A DNA stretch of 59,265 bases from Paludibacteraceae bacterium. GTDB lineage: Bacteria > Bacteroidota > Bacteroidia > Bacteroidales > Paludibacteraceae. The position numbers and the translations under genes are program-made. The stretch spans positions 1-59,265 of the forward strand of contig JAFOFC010000045.1 in assembly GCA_017387515.1 (NCBI GenBank), given 5' to 3'. Under the pieces are notes generated by a model. It worked only from the letters and a program-made list of their open reading frames with translations. It ran no database searches and was not told where the DNA came from. Below are positions 46,126-56,250 of this stretch, piece after piece (position 1 is the stretch's first letter; every line of letters starts with the position of its first letter).

Positions 46126-47256
46126 TTAAAATGCTTCTGTTGCTGTTATGTAAAATTTTACCTCGCCATCGTTGTTACCTGCCACATCCAATCGCAAATG
46201 CACGCGAGCATCGTTTAATCTAAAACGCAATCCAGCGCCATACCCTACTTTTATCTTATGAATAGAAGGGTTGTACACGTCAAACACATCACCTACCGAA
46301 CAAAAGACAGCCGCCTTTAACCTAGCCCATATAGGGATACGGTATTCTGCCTGCACCATAAACATGGTATTATCGGTATATTTTCGCTCCCTAAAGCCCC
46401 TAATTTGATCGCTACCACCCAAGGTGGGAAGCATCTGAAAGGGAACTTCTTTGCCCAACCGCATATCACAATATACTTGCCAAGCAAATACTTGCCCCAC
46501 CCATGTAGGTATATACTGCCTAAAATCGAGCGTAAGAGCTGTTACAGAATAAGTACTGCCCAAAGCTTGCTGGTAAGTAATAGCCGAGAATTTAAGAAAA
46601 TTAGAAAATTTTTGGGGATAAAACCCATTATCACGGGTATCGTAGGCAAACTGTACCCCTAATCCCAACATAAAATAAGGATCCCAACCTGCCGCACCAT
46701 ATTTTTCTTCAACATAAGGGCGCAAATTAGCCACCGAATCGCTCAGCAACAAGCGTTCACCCCTTACACCCACGTATAAACCTAACATCACATTGGGATT
46801 AAACAAATAAAAAGGTTGCGCATTAATAGCAAAATTCTGTGCTGTATACAGCATATCATCCGCTGGAGGAGTATTGCCTATGCCATAAAAATGATCGGGA
46901 TAATGGCGCAAATTGACATTACCCGTTAGATACATCTTGTTATTAAAGAAATAGAAACGAGGGTTGATATTTATCTTTGCCTGGTTGTTTAGGGTATAAA
47001 TAATACTGCCCGATATACTGCTAATTTTACTCAAATCGTGGCTTTTAAAATAATATCCGCCCGTGGCACCAAGGCCCACACTAGTCTCTTCTTGATAAAA
47101 TCCAATGGGCACAGCAAACCAACTGCGTTTTACCGCAGGCGATGATAGTTGTTGCAACATTTCTGTTGCATTAGCAAGAGAATCCGCCTTCTCTACAGAA
47201 AGGGCGGATTCCATAACACATATAATTCCTATGAATAATAAAAAGAATCTTCTCAT
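46126..47256 (-). CDS. Omp85/BamA-family barrel protein without POTRA domains
   Basis: This 376-residue exported protein has a signal peptide (about residues 1-20), followed by a surface-antigen (D15) barrel with strands such as GLGATGGYYFKSHD, LGLGVQFAYDTRDNGFYP and PFQMLPTLGGSDQIRGFRE (the conserved RGF loop), ending in a terminal Phe. BamA and TamA carry periplasmic POTRA repeats. None fit in the short N-terminus here, so it is a barrel-only member. The task is unknown. It lies 8 bases after frr and 1 base before rsgA. Confidence 0.87.
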   Translation of the reverse strand: MRRFFLLFIGIICVMESALSVEKADSLANATEMLQQLSSPAVKRSWFAVPIGFYQEETSVGLGATGGYYFKSHDLSKISSISGSIIYTLNNQAKININPRFYFFNNKMYLTGNVNLRHYPDHFYGIGNTPPADDMLYTAQNFAINAQPFYLFNPNVMLGLYVGVRGERLLLSDSVANLRPYVEEKYGAAGWDPYFMLGLGVQFAYDTRDNGFYPQKFSNFLKFSAITYQQALGSTYSVTALTLDFRQYIPTWVGQVFAWQVYCDMRLGKEVPFQMLPTLGGSDQIRGFRERKYTDNTMFMVQAEYRIPIWARLKAAVFCSVGDVFDVYNPSIHKIKVGYGAGLRFRLNDARVHLRLDVAGNNDGEVKFYITATEAF

Positions 47257-47264
47257 GAAAGAAA

Positions 47265-47825
47265 TTAAACCGTCATGATTTCTTTTTCTTTTTCGGCCAC
47301 CATTTCGTCTATGCGTTTAATAAACTTATCGTGTACCTTTTGAACATCGGCTTCGGCATCTTTTTCTACGTCTTCGGGCATACCGTCTTTGATTGATTTT
47401 TTTAGTGCATCAATGGCATCACGACGGGCATTACGAATGCTAATTTTAGCATCTTCGCCTTCTTGCTTAGCTTGTTTTACCAAACCTTTACGACGTTCTT
47501 CAGTTAAAGGAGGAATGCACAAACGAATCAATTCACCATTATTCTCGGGAGTAATACCCACTTCAGAAGCCATAATAGCCTTTTCAATCTCTCTAATCAA
47601 CGATTTCTCCCAAGGTTGAATAGCAATGGTACGCGCATCAGGAGTAGAAATAGAGGCCACACCCGACAACGGAGTCATAGCGCCATAATACTCAATTTTA
47701 ATACCATCTAAAATACGGGTATTTGCTTTACCTGCACGAATACGTGCCAATTGTTCGTCTAAGAATAGCAACGAGCATTCCATTTTTTCGGAAGCCTCAT
47801 TCAAATTTTGTTTTATATCTACCAT
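47265..47825 (-). CDS. frr: ribosome recycling factor
   Basis: RRF splits post-termination ribosomes with EF-G. The 186-residue protein has the domain-I helices and the [28 protein letters not shown] segment broken by the hinge, [16 protein letters not shown], the [16 protein letters not shown] helix, and the final [18 protein letters not shown] helix. It lies 10 bases downstream of pyrH, the common pyrH-frr pair. Confidence 0.98.
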   Translation of the reverse strand: MVDIKQNLNEASEKMECSLLFLDEQLARIRAGKANTRILDGIKIEYYGAMTPLSGVASISTPDARTIAIQPWEKSLIREIEKAIMASEVGITPENNGELIRLCIPPLTEERRKGLVKQAKQEGEDAKISIRNARRDAIDALKKSIKDGMPEDVEKDAEADVQKVHDKFIKRIDEMVAEKEKEIMTV

Positions 47826-47835
47826 AATCTAATTA

Positions 47836-48543
47836 TTATCTTGTTACCAATGTTCCAATTTTTTCACCACGAAGCACTTTGCCCAAGTTGCCATACACAT
47901 CCATGTTAAACACATAAATAGGCAAGTTATTTTCTTTGCACATGGTGGTAGCCGTTAAGTCCATTACCTTTAAGTTGCGGTTGTAAATTTCGTCAAAAGT
48001 AATGGTATCAAATTTTTCTGCTGTAGGATCTTTTTCTGGATCGGCGGTATAAATACCATCCACACGCGTACCCTTTAACATCACATCTGCTTTTACCTCA
48101 ATACCACGCAACGAAGAACCCGTATCGGTTGTAAAGAAAGGATTACCAGTTCCACCCGACAAAATCACCACCTCGCCAGCTTCTAAGCATTGAATGGCCT
48201 TATCGCTGCTATAATATTCACCAATAGGTTCCATTCTAATGGCAGTCAACACCCTATTCTTAACACCAACAGCCGTCAATGCAGAACTTAAAGCCAAACT
48301 ATTAATCACAGTAGCCAACATGCCCATTTGGTCGCCCTTTACCCTATCAAATCCTTTAGAAGCACCACTAAGGCCTCTAAATATATTACCTCCACCAATA
48401 ACAATGGCTACTTGCACGCCCAATTGAGCGGCTTCTTTTATCTGTTGAGCATAATCTGACAATCGATTTGAATCAATGCCATAGCCTTGGTCGCCCATAA
48501 GCGACTCTCCGCTCAATTTCAATAATATTCTTTTAAATTGCAT
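47836..48543 (-). CDS. pyrH: uridylate kinase
   Basis: PyrH phosphorylates UMP to UDP. The 235-residue amino-acid-kinase-fold protein shows RILLKLSGESLMG at the start, VAIVIGGGNIFRG near residue 50, DQMGMLATVINSLALS, GGTGNPFFTTDT near 135, DVMLKGTRVDGIYTADP, and a late VFNMDVYGNLGKVLRGE. The ATG at 48543 is preferred over a TTG 9 bases upstream. It heads an operon pyrH-frr-Omp85-rsgA-kinase, with its own promoter upstream. Confidence 0.98.
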   Translation of the reverse strand: MQFKRILLKLSGESLMGDQGYGIDSNRLSDYAQQIKEAAQLGVQVAIVIGGGNIFRGLSGASKGFDRVKGDQMGMLATVINSLALSSALTAVGVKNRVLTAIRMEPIGEYYSSDKAIQCLEAGEVVILSGGTGNPFFTTDTGSSLRGIEVKADVMLKGTRVDGIYTADPEKDPTAEKFDTITFDEIYNRNLKVMDLTATTMCKENNLPIYVFNMDVYGNLGKVLRGEKIGTLVTR

Positions 48544-48583
48544 AACCAACAAAATGAGTTATCAATACATACATCGTAAAGCA

Positions 48584-48614
48584 CAAAGGTAATAAATTAA
48601 AGTTGAATGTACAA
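48584..48614 (-). promoter_or_regulatory. promoter of the pyrH operon
   Basis: On the minus strand, TTG (48614-48612) lies 20 bases before TACCTTTG (48591-48584), a close match to the Bacteroidota consensus. The transcript leader is about 35 bases. Confidence 0.75.
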
Positions 48615-48634
48615 CGGTAGTTGTTAGGATGACA

Positions 48635-48668
48635 TAAAAAAAGGAAGTTGATTTTCATCAACTTCCTT
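48635..48668 (-). terminator. terminator of the ribosomal protein operon after rplQ
   Basis: A 12-base-pair stem (AAGGAAGTTGAT at 48641-48652 with ATCAACTTCCTT at 48657-48668, 4-base loop) is followed on the minus strand by a run of T residues. It closes the long ribosomal operon 20 bases after the rplQ stop and insulates the pyrH promoter. Confidence 0.95.
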
Positions 48669-48687
48669 CCATCTATGTAGTAATAGA

Positions 48688-49170
48688 TTATTCTGCGCTT
48701 TCTGCAGCTGGAGCTTCTTCAACAACAGCTTCTTCTGCTTTAGCAGCTGCTTTTTTACCAGCACGACGTGTTTTGGTTTTCTTTTTACCAGCAGCATCTT
48801 TAAGTAAGTTTTCGTTGTAGTCAACAAGCTCAATAAAGCACATTTGAGCAGCGTCACCCAAACGGAAACCAGTTTTTAGAATACGGGTGTAACCACCAGG
48901 ACGATCACCTACACGTTGAGCGATTTCGCCGAACAACAAAGTTACAGCTTCTTTATCGCGCAATTCAGCAAAAGCCAAACGACGTGAGTGAGTTGTATCT
49001 TCTTTTGCACGGGTAATGATAGGTTCTACATATTTACGCAATTCTTTAGCTTTAGCCAAAGTGGTGGTAATTTTTTTGTGTTTTAGAAGAGAAGTTGCCA
49101 TATTAGCCAACATAGCGCTTCTATGAGCAGTTTTTCTTCCTAAGTGATTAAATTTTTTATTGTGTCTCAT
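48688..49170 (-). CDS. rplQ: 50S ribosomal protein L17
   Basis: L17 lies near the peptide exit tunnel. The core [21 protein letters not shown] to LVDYNENL (about residues 1-118) matches the family. The 160-residue protein adds a Lys/Ala/Glu-rich C-terminal tail of about 40 residues ([20 protein letters not shown]...). Such tails are common in this phylum and look disordered. It is the last gene of the operon, 5 bases after rpoA. Confidence 0.98.
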   Translation of the reverse strand: MRHNKKFNHLGRKTAHRSAMLANMATSLLKHKKITTTLAKAKELRKYVEPIITRAKEDTTHSRRLAFAELRDKEAVTLLFGEIAQRVGDRPGGYTRILKTGFRLGDAAQMCFIELVDYNENLLKDAAGKKKTKTRRAGKKAAAKAEEAVVEEAPAAESAE

Positions 49171-49175
49171 CGCAA

Positions 49176-50162
49176 TTACTCTTTATCTAATTTATACTTT
49201 GTGATATCCATGCCAAATGACAAGTTTAGTGATTCTAATTTGGCATCTAACTCAACCAATGACTTTTTACCGAAGTTACGGAATTTAAGCAAATCGTTAC
49301 GATTAAACGATACCAATTCAGCCAATGTTTCAACATCAGCAGACTTTAAGCAGTTTAAAGCGCGAACCGATAGATCAAGGTCAACCAATTTGGTTTTAAG
49401 CAATTGACGCATGTGCAATGCTTCTTCATCAAATTCTTCTGCACCTTCAGAATCGCTAAAGTCTAAGGTAATTTTTTCGTCAGAGAACAACATGAAGTGA
49501 TGAATCAAAATCTTAGCTGCCTCTTTCAATGCTTCTTTAGGATTTACCGAACCGTCAGTAACAATTTCGATCAACAATTTCTCATAGTCGGTTTTTTGTT
49601 CAATACGATAGTTTTCGATCGTATATTTAACATTCACGATAGGAGTATAAATTGAATCGATAGGAATTACACCGGTATCTTGGTTAGGCATACGGTTTTC
49701 GTCAGCAGGAACATATCCACGACCTTTGTTGATGGTCAATTCCATGCGGAACGAAGCCGATTCATCCAAAGTACAAATCAATAATTCGGGATTTAAAACG
49801 GCGAAACCATTCAACGAAATATCGCCAGCTTTAAAATAAGTAGTATTGGCTACATCAATCGTTACTTTCTCAAAATCAGCACCTTCTACCAATTGTTTGA
49901 AACGAACTTGTTTCAACGCTAAAATGATGTTAGTAACATCCTCTACAACACCAGGAATGGTGTCGAACTCATGATTAACCCCTTCTATTTTTACAGAAGT
50001 AATAGCAAAGCCTTCTAGCGACGAAAGCAAAATGCGGCGTAATGCATTACCAATGGTAATACCAAAGCCTGGTTCCAATGGACGAAATTCAAATTTTCCA
50101 TTAGAATCATTTGCTTCGAGCATAATAACTTGCTCAGGTTTTTGAAATGGTAATAAAGGCAT
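49176..50162 (-). CDS. rpoA: RNA polymerase alpha subunit
   Basis: RpoA dimerises to scaffold RNA polymerase and contacts promoter DNA and regulators. The 328-residue protein has the N-terminal domain ([25 protein letters not shown] near residue 26, broken by turns; VEGVN loop) and the C-terminal domain with [22 protein letters not shown] and [14 protein letters not shown] near residues 265-310. Length and ends are normal. It sits between rpsD and rplQ as in most bacteria. Confidence 0.98.
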   Translation of the reverse strand: MPLLPFQKPEQVIMLEANDSNGKFEFRPLEPGFGITIGNALRRILLSSLEGFAITSVKIEGVNHEFDTIPGVVEDVTNIILALKQVRFKQLVEGADFEKVTIDVANTTYFKAGDISLNGFAVLNPELLICTLDESASFRMELTINKGRGYVPADENRMPNQDTGVIPIDSIYTPIVNVKYTIENYRIEQKTDYEKLLIEIVTDGSVNPKEALKEAAKILIHHFMLFSDEKITLDFSDSEGAEEFDEEALHMRQLLKTKLVDLDLSVRALNCLKSADVETLAELVSFNRNDLLKFRNFGKKSLVELDAKLESLNLSFGMDITKYKLDKE

Positions 50163-50171
50163 AATTTAAGA

Positions 50172-50777
50172 TTATTTAGAGTAAAGTTCAACGATTAATT
50201 GTTCCTTGATATTTTCAGGGATATCTGCTCTATCAGGCATGTGTAAGAATTTACCGCTTTTAGAGGCAGCGTCGAATTCAATCCAAGGATATTTGCTGTG
50301 GTTAAATCCAGATAATGAAGCTTCGATTACTTCTAACGATTTAGCTTTTTCGCGAACAGCAACAACATCACCAGCTTTAACTTGGTATGAAGGAATGTTT
50401 ACTACAGAACCGTTTACTACAATGTGTTTGTGGCTTACCAATTGGCGAGCAGCAGCACGAGTAGGAGCAAATCCTAAACGATATACTACGTTATCCAAAC
50501 GAGATTCCAACAATTGCAACAACACTTCACCAGTAATACCTTTGGTACGAGTTGCTTTAGCAAACAAATTGCGGAATTGTTTTTCTAGCACACCGTAGGT
50601 GTATTTTGCTTTTTGTTTTTCTTTTAATTGAACACCGTATTCAGAAGTTTTTCTTTTACGAGAGTTACCGTGTTGACCGGGAGGATAGTTTCTTTTTGAC
50701 AACACTTTATCAGCACCGAAGATGGGTTCACCAAATTTACGGGCTATTCTAGTTTTAGGTCCAATATATCTTGCCAT
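50172..50777 (-). CDS. rpsD: 30S ribosomal protein S4
   Basis: S4 is a primary 16S rRNA binder that nucleates 30S assembly. The 201-residue protein begins [21 protein letters not shown], without the zinc-knuckle cysteines found in some forms. It carries the S4 RNA-binding domain [34 protein letters not shown] near residues 87-120. The C-terminal LIVELYSK ending is typical. Gap to rpoA is 9 bases. Confidence 0.98.
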   Translation of the reverse strand: MARYIGPKTRIARKFGEPIFGADKVLSKRNYPPGQHGNSRKRKTSEYGVQLKEKQKAKYTYGVLEKQFRNLFAKATRTKGITGEVLLQLLESRLDNVVYRLGFAPTRAAARQLVSHKHIVVNGSVVNIPSYQVKAGDVVAVREKAKSLEVIEASLSGFNHSKYPWIEFDAASKSGKFLHMPDRADIPENIKEQLIVELYSK

Positions 50778-50810
50778 TTTATTTACAATTTAGAAGTTTA
50801 ACAAATTAGA

Positions 50811-51200
50811 TTATACTCTTCTTCTTTTAGGAGGACGACAACCATTGTGTGGCAATGGAGTAACGTCGATGATTTCGGTAACTTCGATACCAGCACCATG
50901 GATGGTTCTGATAGCCGATTCACGACCATTACCTGGACCTTTAACGTATGCTTTTACTTTGCGCAAACCTAAATCGTAAGCTACTTTTGCGCAGTCTTGA
51001 GCTGCCATCTGAGCTGCGTAAGGGGTATTCTTTTTAGAACCACGGAAGCCCATTTTACCAGCAGACGACCAAGAAATTACTTGACCTTCAGCATTGGTGA
51101 TGGTAACGATAATATTATTGAACGACGAATAGACATGAGCTTGGCCTGTTCCGTCTATTTTTACTACTCTTTTTTTGGTAGCAGCAGTCTTTTTAGCCAT
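50811..51200 (-). CDS. rpsK: 30S ribosomal protein S11
   Basis: S11 lies on the 30S platform near the Shine-Dalgarno helix. The 129-residue protein has [46 protein letters not shown] and the final [16 protein letters not shown]. Its order after rpsM and before rpsD is the expected one. Confidence 0.98.
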   Translation of the reverse strand: MAKKTAATKKRVVKIDGTGQAHVYSSFNNIIVTITNAEGQVISWSSAGKMGFRGSKKNTPYAAQMAAQDCAKVAYDLGLRKVKAYVKGPGNGRESAIRTIHGAGIEVTEIIDVTPLPHNGCRPPKRRRV

Positions 51201-51233
51201 GTGTTTTCTAATTTAACTGATTTGACAAATTAA

Positions 51234-51614
51234 TTACTTAGTTGCTTTTTTCTTGTTTGCAACAGTTTTCTTTTTACCCTTACGAGTACGAGCGTTGTTT
51301 TTAGTACTTTGACCGCGCAAAGGCAATCCCAAACGGTGACGGATACCACGGTAGCAACCGATGTCCATTAAACGTTTGATGTTCAATTGAACTTCAGAAC
51401 GCAAATCACCTTCTACTTGATACGAAGCACCAATGATGTCGCGGATTTTCGATGCTTGATCGTCGGTCCAATCTTTCACCTTGATGTCTTTGTCAATACC
51501 AGCTTCTGCTAAAATTTTAATAGCACTGCTTCTTCCTATTCCGTAGATATAGGTTAAACCTATTTCACCTCTTTTATTTTGAGGTAAATCTACTCCTGCA
51601 ATTCTTATAGCCAT
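51234..51614 (-). CDS. rpsM: 30S ribosomal protein S13
   Basis: S13 sits in the 30S head and contacts the P-site tRNA and L5. The 126-residue protein begins [20 protein letters not shown], has the helix-two-turn-helix around [12 protein letters not shown], then the [25 protein letters not shown] basic tail. It follows rpmJ by 23 bases. Confidence 0.98.
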   Translation of the reverse strand: MAIRIAGVDLPQNKRGEIGLTYIYGIGRSSAIKILAEAGIDKDIKVKDWTDDQASKIRDIIGASYQVEGDLRSEVQLNIKRLMDIGCYRGIRHRLGLPLRGQSTKNNARTRKGKKKTVANKKKATK

Positions 51615-51637
51615 AAACTATGATAAAAAATTAATAA

Positions 51638-51754
51638 TTAACCTTGACGTTGTTTTTCTTTTGGATTCTTTTTGTTGATTACATAAAGACGTCCTTTTCT
51701 TCTAACGATTTGACATTCGTCAGAACGTTTTTTAATAGATGCTTTTACTTTCAT
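51638..51754 (-). CDS. rpmJ: 50S ribosomal protein L36 (zinc-free form)
   Basis: This 38-residue gene reads [17 protein letters not shown] at the start and ends NPKEKQRQG. Of the zinc-ribbon Cys/His residues only one Cys (C14) remains, so this is the zinc-independent form. It lies between infA and rpsM, the universal position, and is too short for usual gene-length cut-offs. Confidence 0.96.
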   Translation of the reverse strand: MKVKASIKKRSDECQIVRRKGRLYVINKKNPKEKQRQG

Positions 51755-51771
51755 TATAGTAATATATTTGG

Positions 51772-51990
51772 TTATTTGTATCTAAAAGAGATTCGTCCTT
51801 TAGTTAAATCGTAAGGCGACATTTCTACTTTTACTTTATCACCTGGTAAGATACGAATGTAGTGCATACGCATTTTACCTGAAATATGCGCGGTAATTTC
51901 GTGTCCATTTTCTAATTCTACACGAAACATAGCGTTCGATAAAGCTTCTACGATAACGCCGTCTTGTTCAATTGCTGCTTGTTTTGCCAT
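51772..51990 (-). CDS. infA: translation initiation factor IF-1
   Basis: IF-1 blocks the ribosomal A site during initiation. The 72-residue S1/OB-fold protein begins [17 protein letters not shown] and contains [31 protein letters not shown] and [11 protein letters not shown]. The start overlaps the map stop by one base. Confidence 0.98.
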   Translation of the reverse strand: MAKQAAIEQDGVIVEALSNAMFRVELENGHEITAHISGKMRMHYIRILPGDKVKVEMSPYDLTKGRISFRYK

Positions 51991-52766
51991 TATTTTTGAC
52001 TTAAAACTTCTTCTACGTACTCAAAAGTTGATAAAATAGATGCATCCCCTTTTTGAATAGCAATGGTATGTTCAAAATGCGCCGAGGGTTTTCTGTCTAT
52101 AGTACGTATGGTCCAACCATCACGTTCAAAAACAATTCCTCTGTTACCCATGTTGATCATTGGTTCAATGGCTATTACCATACCTTCTCTTAGTTGCAAG
52201 CCCTGACCGCGCTTACCGTAGTTAGGAACCTCTGGGTCTTCGTGCATATTACGACCAACTCCGTGTCCAACCATTTCGCGCACTACAGAAAAACCTGCGG
52301 CTTGGCAATGTTGTTGAATGGCATAACCAATATCGCCTATGCGATTACCATGTCTTGCTTGTTCAATACCTTTGTAAAGTGCTTCTTTGGTGGTATCTAA
52401 TAATTTCTTGACCTTAGGATCAACGTTACCTACACAAAACGTATAAGCAGAATCACCATAAAAACCATCAATAATAGTTCCACAATCTACCGATACAATA
52501 TCACCATCTTTTAATGCATAATTAGATGGAATGCCATGTACCACCTGATCGTTTACCGAAACACACAAGGTATTAGGGAAACCCTGGTATCCTAAAAAAC
52601 CAGGTAAAGCACCATTAGAACGGATAAAATCTTCGGCGATTTTATCCAATTCTAAGGTGGTTACTCCTATTCTGATTGCTTTCGCAACCTCAGCTAAAGT
52701 CTTACCTACCAAAACGTTGCTTTTTCTAAGCAACTCAATTTCTTCGGGAGTCTTTAGGTATATCAT
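51990..52766 (-). CDS. map: methionine aminopeptidase type I
   Basis: MetAP removes initiator Met from proteins with small second residues. The 258-residue protein shows [11 protein letters not shown] with the first His, the metal Asp residues in [19 protein letters not shown] broken by the turn, [20 protein letters not shown], and the late metal Glu residues in MVIAIEPM and HTIAI. It sits between secY and infA, the usual position in this phylum. Confidence 0.98.
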   Translation of the reverse strand: MIYLKTPEEIELLRKSNVLVGKTLAEVAKAIRIGVTTLELDKIAEDFIRSNGALPGFLGYQGFPNTLCVSVNDQVVHGIPSNYALKDGDIVSVDCGTIIDGFYGDSAYTFCVGNVDPKVKKLLDTTKEALYKGIEQARHGNRIGDIGYAIQQHCQAAGFSVVREMVGHGVGRNMHEDPEVPNYGKRGQGLQLREGMVIAIEPMINMGNRGIVFERDGWTIRTIDRKPSAHFEHTIAIQKGDASILSTFEYVEEVLSQK

Positions 52767-52771
52767 ACTTC

Positions 52772-54109
52772 TTAATATGCGGCAATTGAGCCGGTGCGAC
52801 CTTTAATACGTCCACTACTCATTAAGCCATCATAGTGACGGTTTAACAAATGGCTTTCTACTTGTTGCAAGGTATCCAATACTACACCTACCATAATCAA
52901 CAAAGAAGTACCGCCAAAGAACTGTGCAAAGGCTTGACTCACACCAAACATTCCTGCAAAGGCAGGCATAATCGCAACAATGCCTAAGAAAATAGAACCA
53001 GGCAATGTAATACGCGACATGATGGTATCAAGGTATTCGGCTGTTTTTTTACCAGGTTTAACACCAGGTATAAAACCATTGTTCATCTTCATATGTTCCG
53101 CCATTTGAGTGGGGTTCATGGTTACTGCGGTATAGAAATAGGTAAACGCAATAATCAAAATGAAGAATACAAAGTTATACCAAAATCCGTTAACATCCAT
53201 AAATGCGAGTGCAAAGTTACTAACATTTCCGTCAGTTGCAAAAAAACCTGACAAAGAAGTTGGAATTAACATCAAAGCTTGTGCAAAAATGATAGGCATT
53301 ACACCTGCTGCATTCACTTTTAATGGAATATATTGACGAACTCCACCATATTGTTGGTTACCTACAATACGTTTTGCATATTGCACAGGCACTTTACGTA
53401 CACCTTGTACCAACAAAATACTAGCTGCAATTACCAACAACAAGAATACGATTTCTGCCAAGAACATCACCAAGCCACCAGCAGCTTCGTTCAAACGCGA
53501 CATATATTCGCCCATTAACGAACGGGGGAAGCGAGCAATAATACCCACCATGATGATAAATGACACACCGTTTCCAATACCTTTGTCTGTGATGCGTTCG
53601 CCCAACCAAAGCACAAACATACTACCAGCTGCCAAAATCAAGGTAGAGGTAATCATAAAGAAGTTGCCTTGAGGAAGTGCTGCACCCACTTGGTATTTAA
53701 TAGAAAGCAAGTAAGCAGGACCTTGGAACATCAATAGCAATACGGTCAAATAACGAGTAATTTGATCCATTTTGCGACGTCCGCTTTCGCCTTCGCGTTG
53801 CAATTTTTGGAAATAAGGAATGGCCATGCCCAACAATTGCACTACGATAGATGCCGTAATGTATGGCATAATACCCAATGCAAAGATGGATGCATTTGAG
53901 AATGCACCACCCGAGAACATGTCTAACAACATCATCAAACCGCTATCGGCAGACGAGCCGATTTCGTTTAAAACGGCTACGTCTACACCGGGAAGAACAA
54001 TATACGAACCTAAGCGATAGATTACTACAAAAAAGAATGTAGTAAGCAAGCGGTTTCGCAATTCTTCTATTTTGAAGATGTTTTTAATTGTTTCAATGAA
54101 TTTTTTCAT
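52772..54109 (-). CDS. secY: protein translocase subunit SecY
   Basis: SecY is the channel of the general secretion pathway. The 445-residue protein has ten membrane segments, with RLLTTFFFVVIYRLGSYI near the start, the plug-region GGAFSNASIFALGIMPYITASI, KVNAAGVMPIIFA, and the C-terminal YFYTAVTMNP loop. It lies 9 bases downstream of rplO and 5 bases before map in the spc operon. Confidence 0.98.
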   Translation of the reverse strand: MKKFIETIKNIFKIEELRNRLLTTFFFVVIYRLGSYIVLPGVDVAVLNEIGSSADSGLMMLLDMFSGGAFSNASIFALGIMPYITASIVVQLLGMAIPYFQKLQREGESGRRKMDQITRYLTVLLLMFQGPAYLLSIKYQVGAALPQGNFFMITSTLILAAGSMFVLWLGERITDKGIGNGVSFIIMVGIIARFPRSLMGEYMSRLNEAAGGLVMFLAEIVFLLLVIAASILLVQGVRKVPVQYAKRIVGNQQYGGVRQYIPLKVNAAGVMPIIFAQALMLIPTSLSGFFATDGNVSNFALAFMDVNGFWYNFVFFILIIAFTYFYTAVTMNPTQMAEHMKMNNGFIPGVKPGKKTAEYLDTIMSRITLPGSIFLGIVAIMPAFAGMFGVSQAFAQFFGGTSLLIMVGVVLDTLQQVESHLLNRHYDGLMSSGRIKGRTGSIAAY

Positions 54110-54118
54110 AGTAACGAA

Positions 54119-54565
54119 TTATAAAGTTACCACACTACCACCAGCTTTTTCGATGGCTTCGATGGCTGCTTTAGAGAATGCGTGTGCACTCACTTCTAGT
54201 TTAGCGGTCAACTCACCTTTGGCCAAAATTTTAACCAATTGTTTTGAAGAAATGTAACCAGCTTCTACTAAATCAGAAACAGAAACTTTGTCTAAGTTTT
54301 TAGCAGTAGCCAAGTCTTGCAATACAGACAAGTTGATAGCTTTGTACTCTACGCGATTGATGTTTTTGAAGCCAAATTTAGGCAAACGACGTTGCATAGG
54401 CATTTGACCACCTTCAAAACCAATCTTTCTCGAGTAACCAGAGCGAGATTTAGCACCTTTATGACCACGAGTAGAGGTACCGCCCAAACCAGAACCAGAA
54501 CCACGACCTACTCTTTTACGTATTTTTACAGAACCTTCTGCAGGTTTCAAATTACTTAAATCCAT
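54119..54565 (-). CDS. rplO: 50S ribosomal protein L15
   Basis: L15 is a late-assembling 23S rRNA-binding protein. The 148-residue sequence starts MDLSNLKPAEGSVKIRKRVGR, has the glycine-rich GRGSGSGLGGTSTRGHKGAKSRSG extension that threads into rRNA, GGQMPMQRRLPKFGF, and a C-terminal domain ending GGSVVTL. It lies between rpmD and secY. Confidence 0.98.
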   Translation of the reverse strand: MDLSNLKPAEGSVKIRKRVGRGSGSGLGGTSTRGHKGAKSRSGYSRKIGFEGGQMPMQRRLPKFGFKNINRVEYKAINLSVLQDLATAKNLDKVSVSDLVEAGYISSKQLVKILAKGELTAKLEVSAHAFSKAAIEAIEKAGGSVVTL

Positions 54566-54593
54566 GTCTCTTTTTGTTTAAATGTAAAAAGAA

Positions 54594-54770
54594 TTATTTC
54601 ACAACTACAACCAAGTGTTTAACTTTGTTGATCATACCCAAGATTTGTGGAGTATCTTCTTTTTCTACCACCGAGTTCAATTTTCTTAGACCAAGGGCAT
54701 CCAACGTTCTTTTTTGGTCGATAGGAGCGCCAATGCGACTCTTTACTTGTTTAACTTTAATTGTTGCCAT
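54594..54770 (-). CDS. rpmD: 50S ribosomal protein L30
   Basis: This 58-residue protein begins [16 protein letters not shown], contains [14 protein letters not shown], then [17 protein letters not shown] near the end, the L30 pattern. It lies between rpsE (8 bases after its stop) and rplO, the normal position. Confidence 0.96.
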   Translation of the reverse strand: MATIKVKQVKSRIGAPIDQKRTLDALGLRKLNSVVEKEDTPQILGMINKVKHLVVVVK

Positions 54771-54778
54771 CGTATTAA

Positions 54779-55300
54779 TTATTTACCGGTGAACACTTTT
54801 TCCATAGAAACGCCACGCTGTTGAGCAACAGTGTAAGCATCTCTTAATTCTGATAGAGCTAAAATAGTAGCTTTTACCAAGTTGTGAGGGTTAGAAGAAC
54901 CTTTAGACTTAGCCAACACGTCGGTAATACCAACGCTTTCCAACACAGCACGCATAGCACCACCAGCTTTAACACCGGTACCAGTTGTTGCAGGTTTGAT
55001 GAAAACTTCAGAACCACTGAAACGTGCAATTTGTTCGTGAGGAATAGTTCCTTTCAATACAGGAACTTTGATCAAGTTTTTCTTAGCTGACTCAACTGCT
55101 TTAGCAATGGCAGCTGTTACTTCACCGGCTTTACCAAGACCCCAACCTACAATACCGTTTTCGTTTCCAACAACAACGATAGCAGCGAAGGTAAAGGTAC
55201 GGCCACCTTTGGTAACCTTAGTAACACGATTAATGGCTACTAATCTATCTTTTAACTCACTTTCGTTCGTTAATCTTACTTTGTTATTTTTTTCTGCCAT
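54779..55300 (-). CDS. rpsE: 30S ribosomal protein S5
   Basis: S5 contributes to decoding accuracy and mRNA helicase activity at the entry channel. The 173-residue protein has [43 protein letters not shown] (split by the turn), [17 protein letters not shown], and [15 protein letters not shown]. It follows rplR by 5 bases. Confidence 0.98.
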   Translation of the reverse strand: MAEKNNKVRLTNESELKDRLVAINRVTKVTKGGRTFTFAAIVVVGNENGIVGWGLGKAGEVTAAIAKAVESAKKNLIKVPVLKGTIPHEQIARFSGSEVFIKPATTGTGVKAGGAMRAVLESVGITDVLAKSKGSSNPHNLVKATILALSELRDAYTVAQQRGVSMEKVFTGK

Positions 55301-55305
55301 AATAC

Positions 55306-55662
55306 TTAAAATTTAAGTCCTGCTTTACGAGCGGCTTCAGCCACTTCTTTAACTCGACCATGATACAAGAAACCGTTACGGTCAAATACTACGGTTTCGA
55401 TACCAGCTGCGATTGCTTTTTTAGCAATCATTTCGCCAACTTTTGCTGACTTTTCAGTTTTGGTCATTTTTTCTTTGATACCAACCGAAGATTCAGCCAA
55501 CAAAGTTTTACCTGAACCATTAGCAGCGGTGTCGTCAATCAATTGAACATAAATTTGGCTATTGCTTCTGAACACCGACATACGAGGTCTTTCGGCAGTG
55601 CCCGAAATTTTACCACGAACACCAGCCTTAATTTTTAATCTTCTTGCTATTTTATCTGTCAT
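55306..55662 (-). CDS. rplR: 50S ribosomal protein L18
   Basis: L18 binds 5S rRNA with L5 and L25. The 118-residue protein begins [21 protein letters not shown], includes [19 protein letters not shown], and ends [20 protein letters not shown] plus GLKF. It is 16 bases downstream of rplF. Confidence 0.98.
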   Translation of the reverse strand: MTDKIARRLKIKAGVRGKISGTAERPRMSVFRSNSQIYVQLIDDTAANGSGKTLLAESSVGIKEKMTKTEKSAKVGEMIAKKAIAAGIETVVFDRNGFLYHGRVKEVAEAARKAGLKF

Positions 55663-55678
55663 GACGTTGCGTTTTTAA

Positions 55679-56233
55679 TTATTTGGCACCTGCTGATTTA
55701 CCAGCTTTTCTACGAATTTGTTCGCCTACGAACTTAATACCTTTTCCTTTGTAAGGTTCAGGTTTGCGGAACGAACGAATTTTTGCACAAACTTGACCCA
55801 ACAATTGTTTGTCACAACTTTCTAGAGTAACAAGAGGATTTTGGTTTCTTTCGCTCTTGGTTTCAACCTTAACTTCGTTAGGTAATTTCAAGAAAATGTT
55901 GTGAGTATAACCCAAAGCGAATTCAATTACTTGACCTTGGTTAGATACACGATAACCTACACCAACCAATTCAAGGGTTTTTTGATAACCTTTAGATACA
56001 CCAACAACCATGTTGTTAATTAAAACGCGATACAAACCGTGCATAGCTTTGGTTTGTTTTTCGTCGTTAGGACGAGTACAAACAACTTCGTTACCGTTAA
56101 TTTCTACAGAAATAATAGGATTGATAGTTTGTTTCAACTCACCTTTAGGACCTTTAACGATCACTTCGTTGCCGTTAACAGTAACTGTTACGCCGGCAGG
56201 TATGCTGATAGGTAATTTTCCAATTCTAGACAT
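55679..56233 (-). CDS. rplF: 50S ribosomal protein L6
   Basis: L6 lies near the GTPase centre. The 184-residue protein starts MSRIGKLPISIPAGV; an upstream in-frame extension is rejected, and the ATG at 56233 has an AGGAGG site 9 bases upstream, one of the few clear Shine-Dalgarno sites here. The C-terminal signature PEPYKGKGIKFVGE and basic KAGKSAGAK tail are present. Confidence 0.97.
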   Translation of the reverse strand: MSRIGKLPISIPAGVTVTVNGNEVIVKGPKGELKQTINPIISVEINGNEVVCTRPNDEKQTKAMHGLYRVLINNMVVGVSKGYQKTLELVGVGYRVSNQGQVIEFALGYTHNIFLKLPNEVKVETKSERNQNPLVTLESCDKQLLGQVCAKIRSFRKPEPYKGKGIKFVGEQIRRKAGKSAGAK

Positions 56234-56250
56234 CTTTCTATCCTCCTCAA

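Noticed and set aside
48624-48857. 77-codon Lys/Leu-rich frame overlapping rplQ
   Set aside because: It is a frame-shifted reading of the Lys/Ala-rich L17 tail and spans the operon terminator.
50206-50598. 130-codon open frame antisense to rpsD
   Set aside because: It lies entirely inside rpsD and has no recognisable features.
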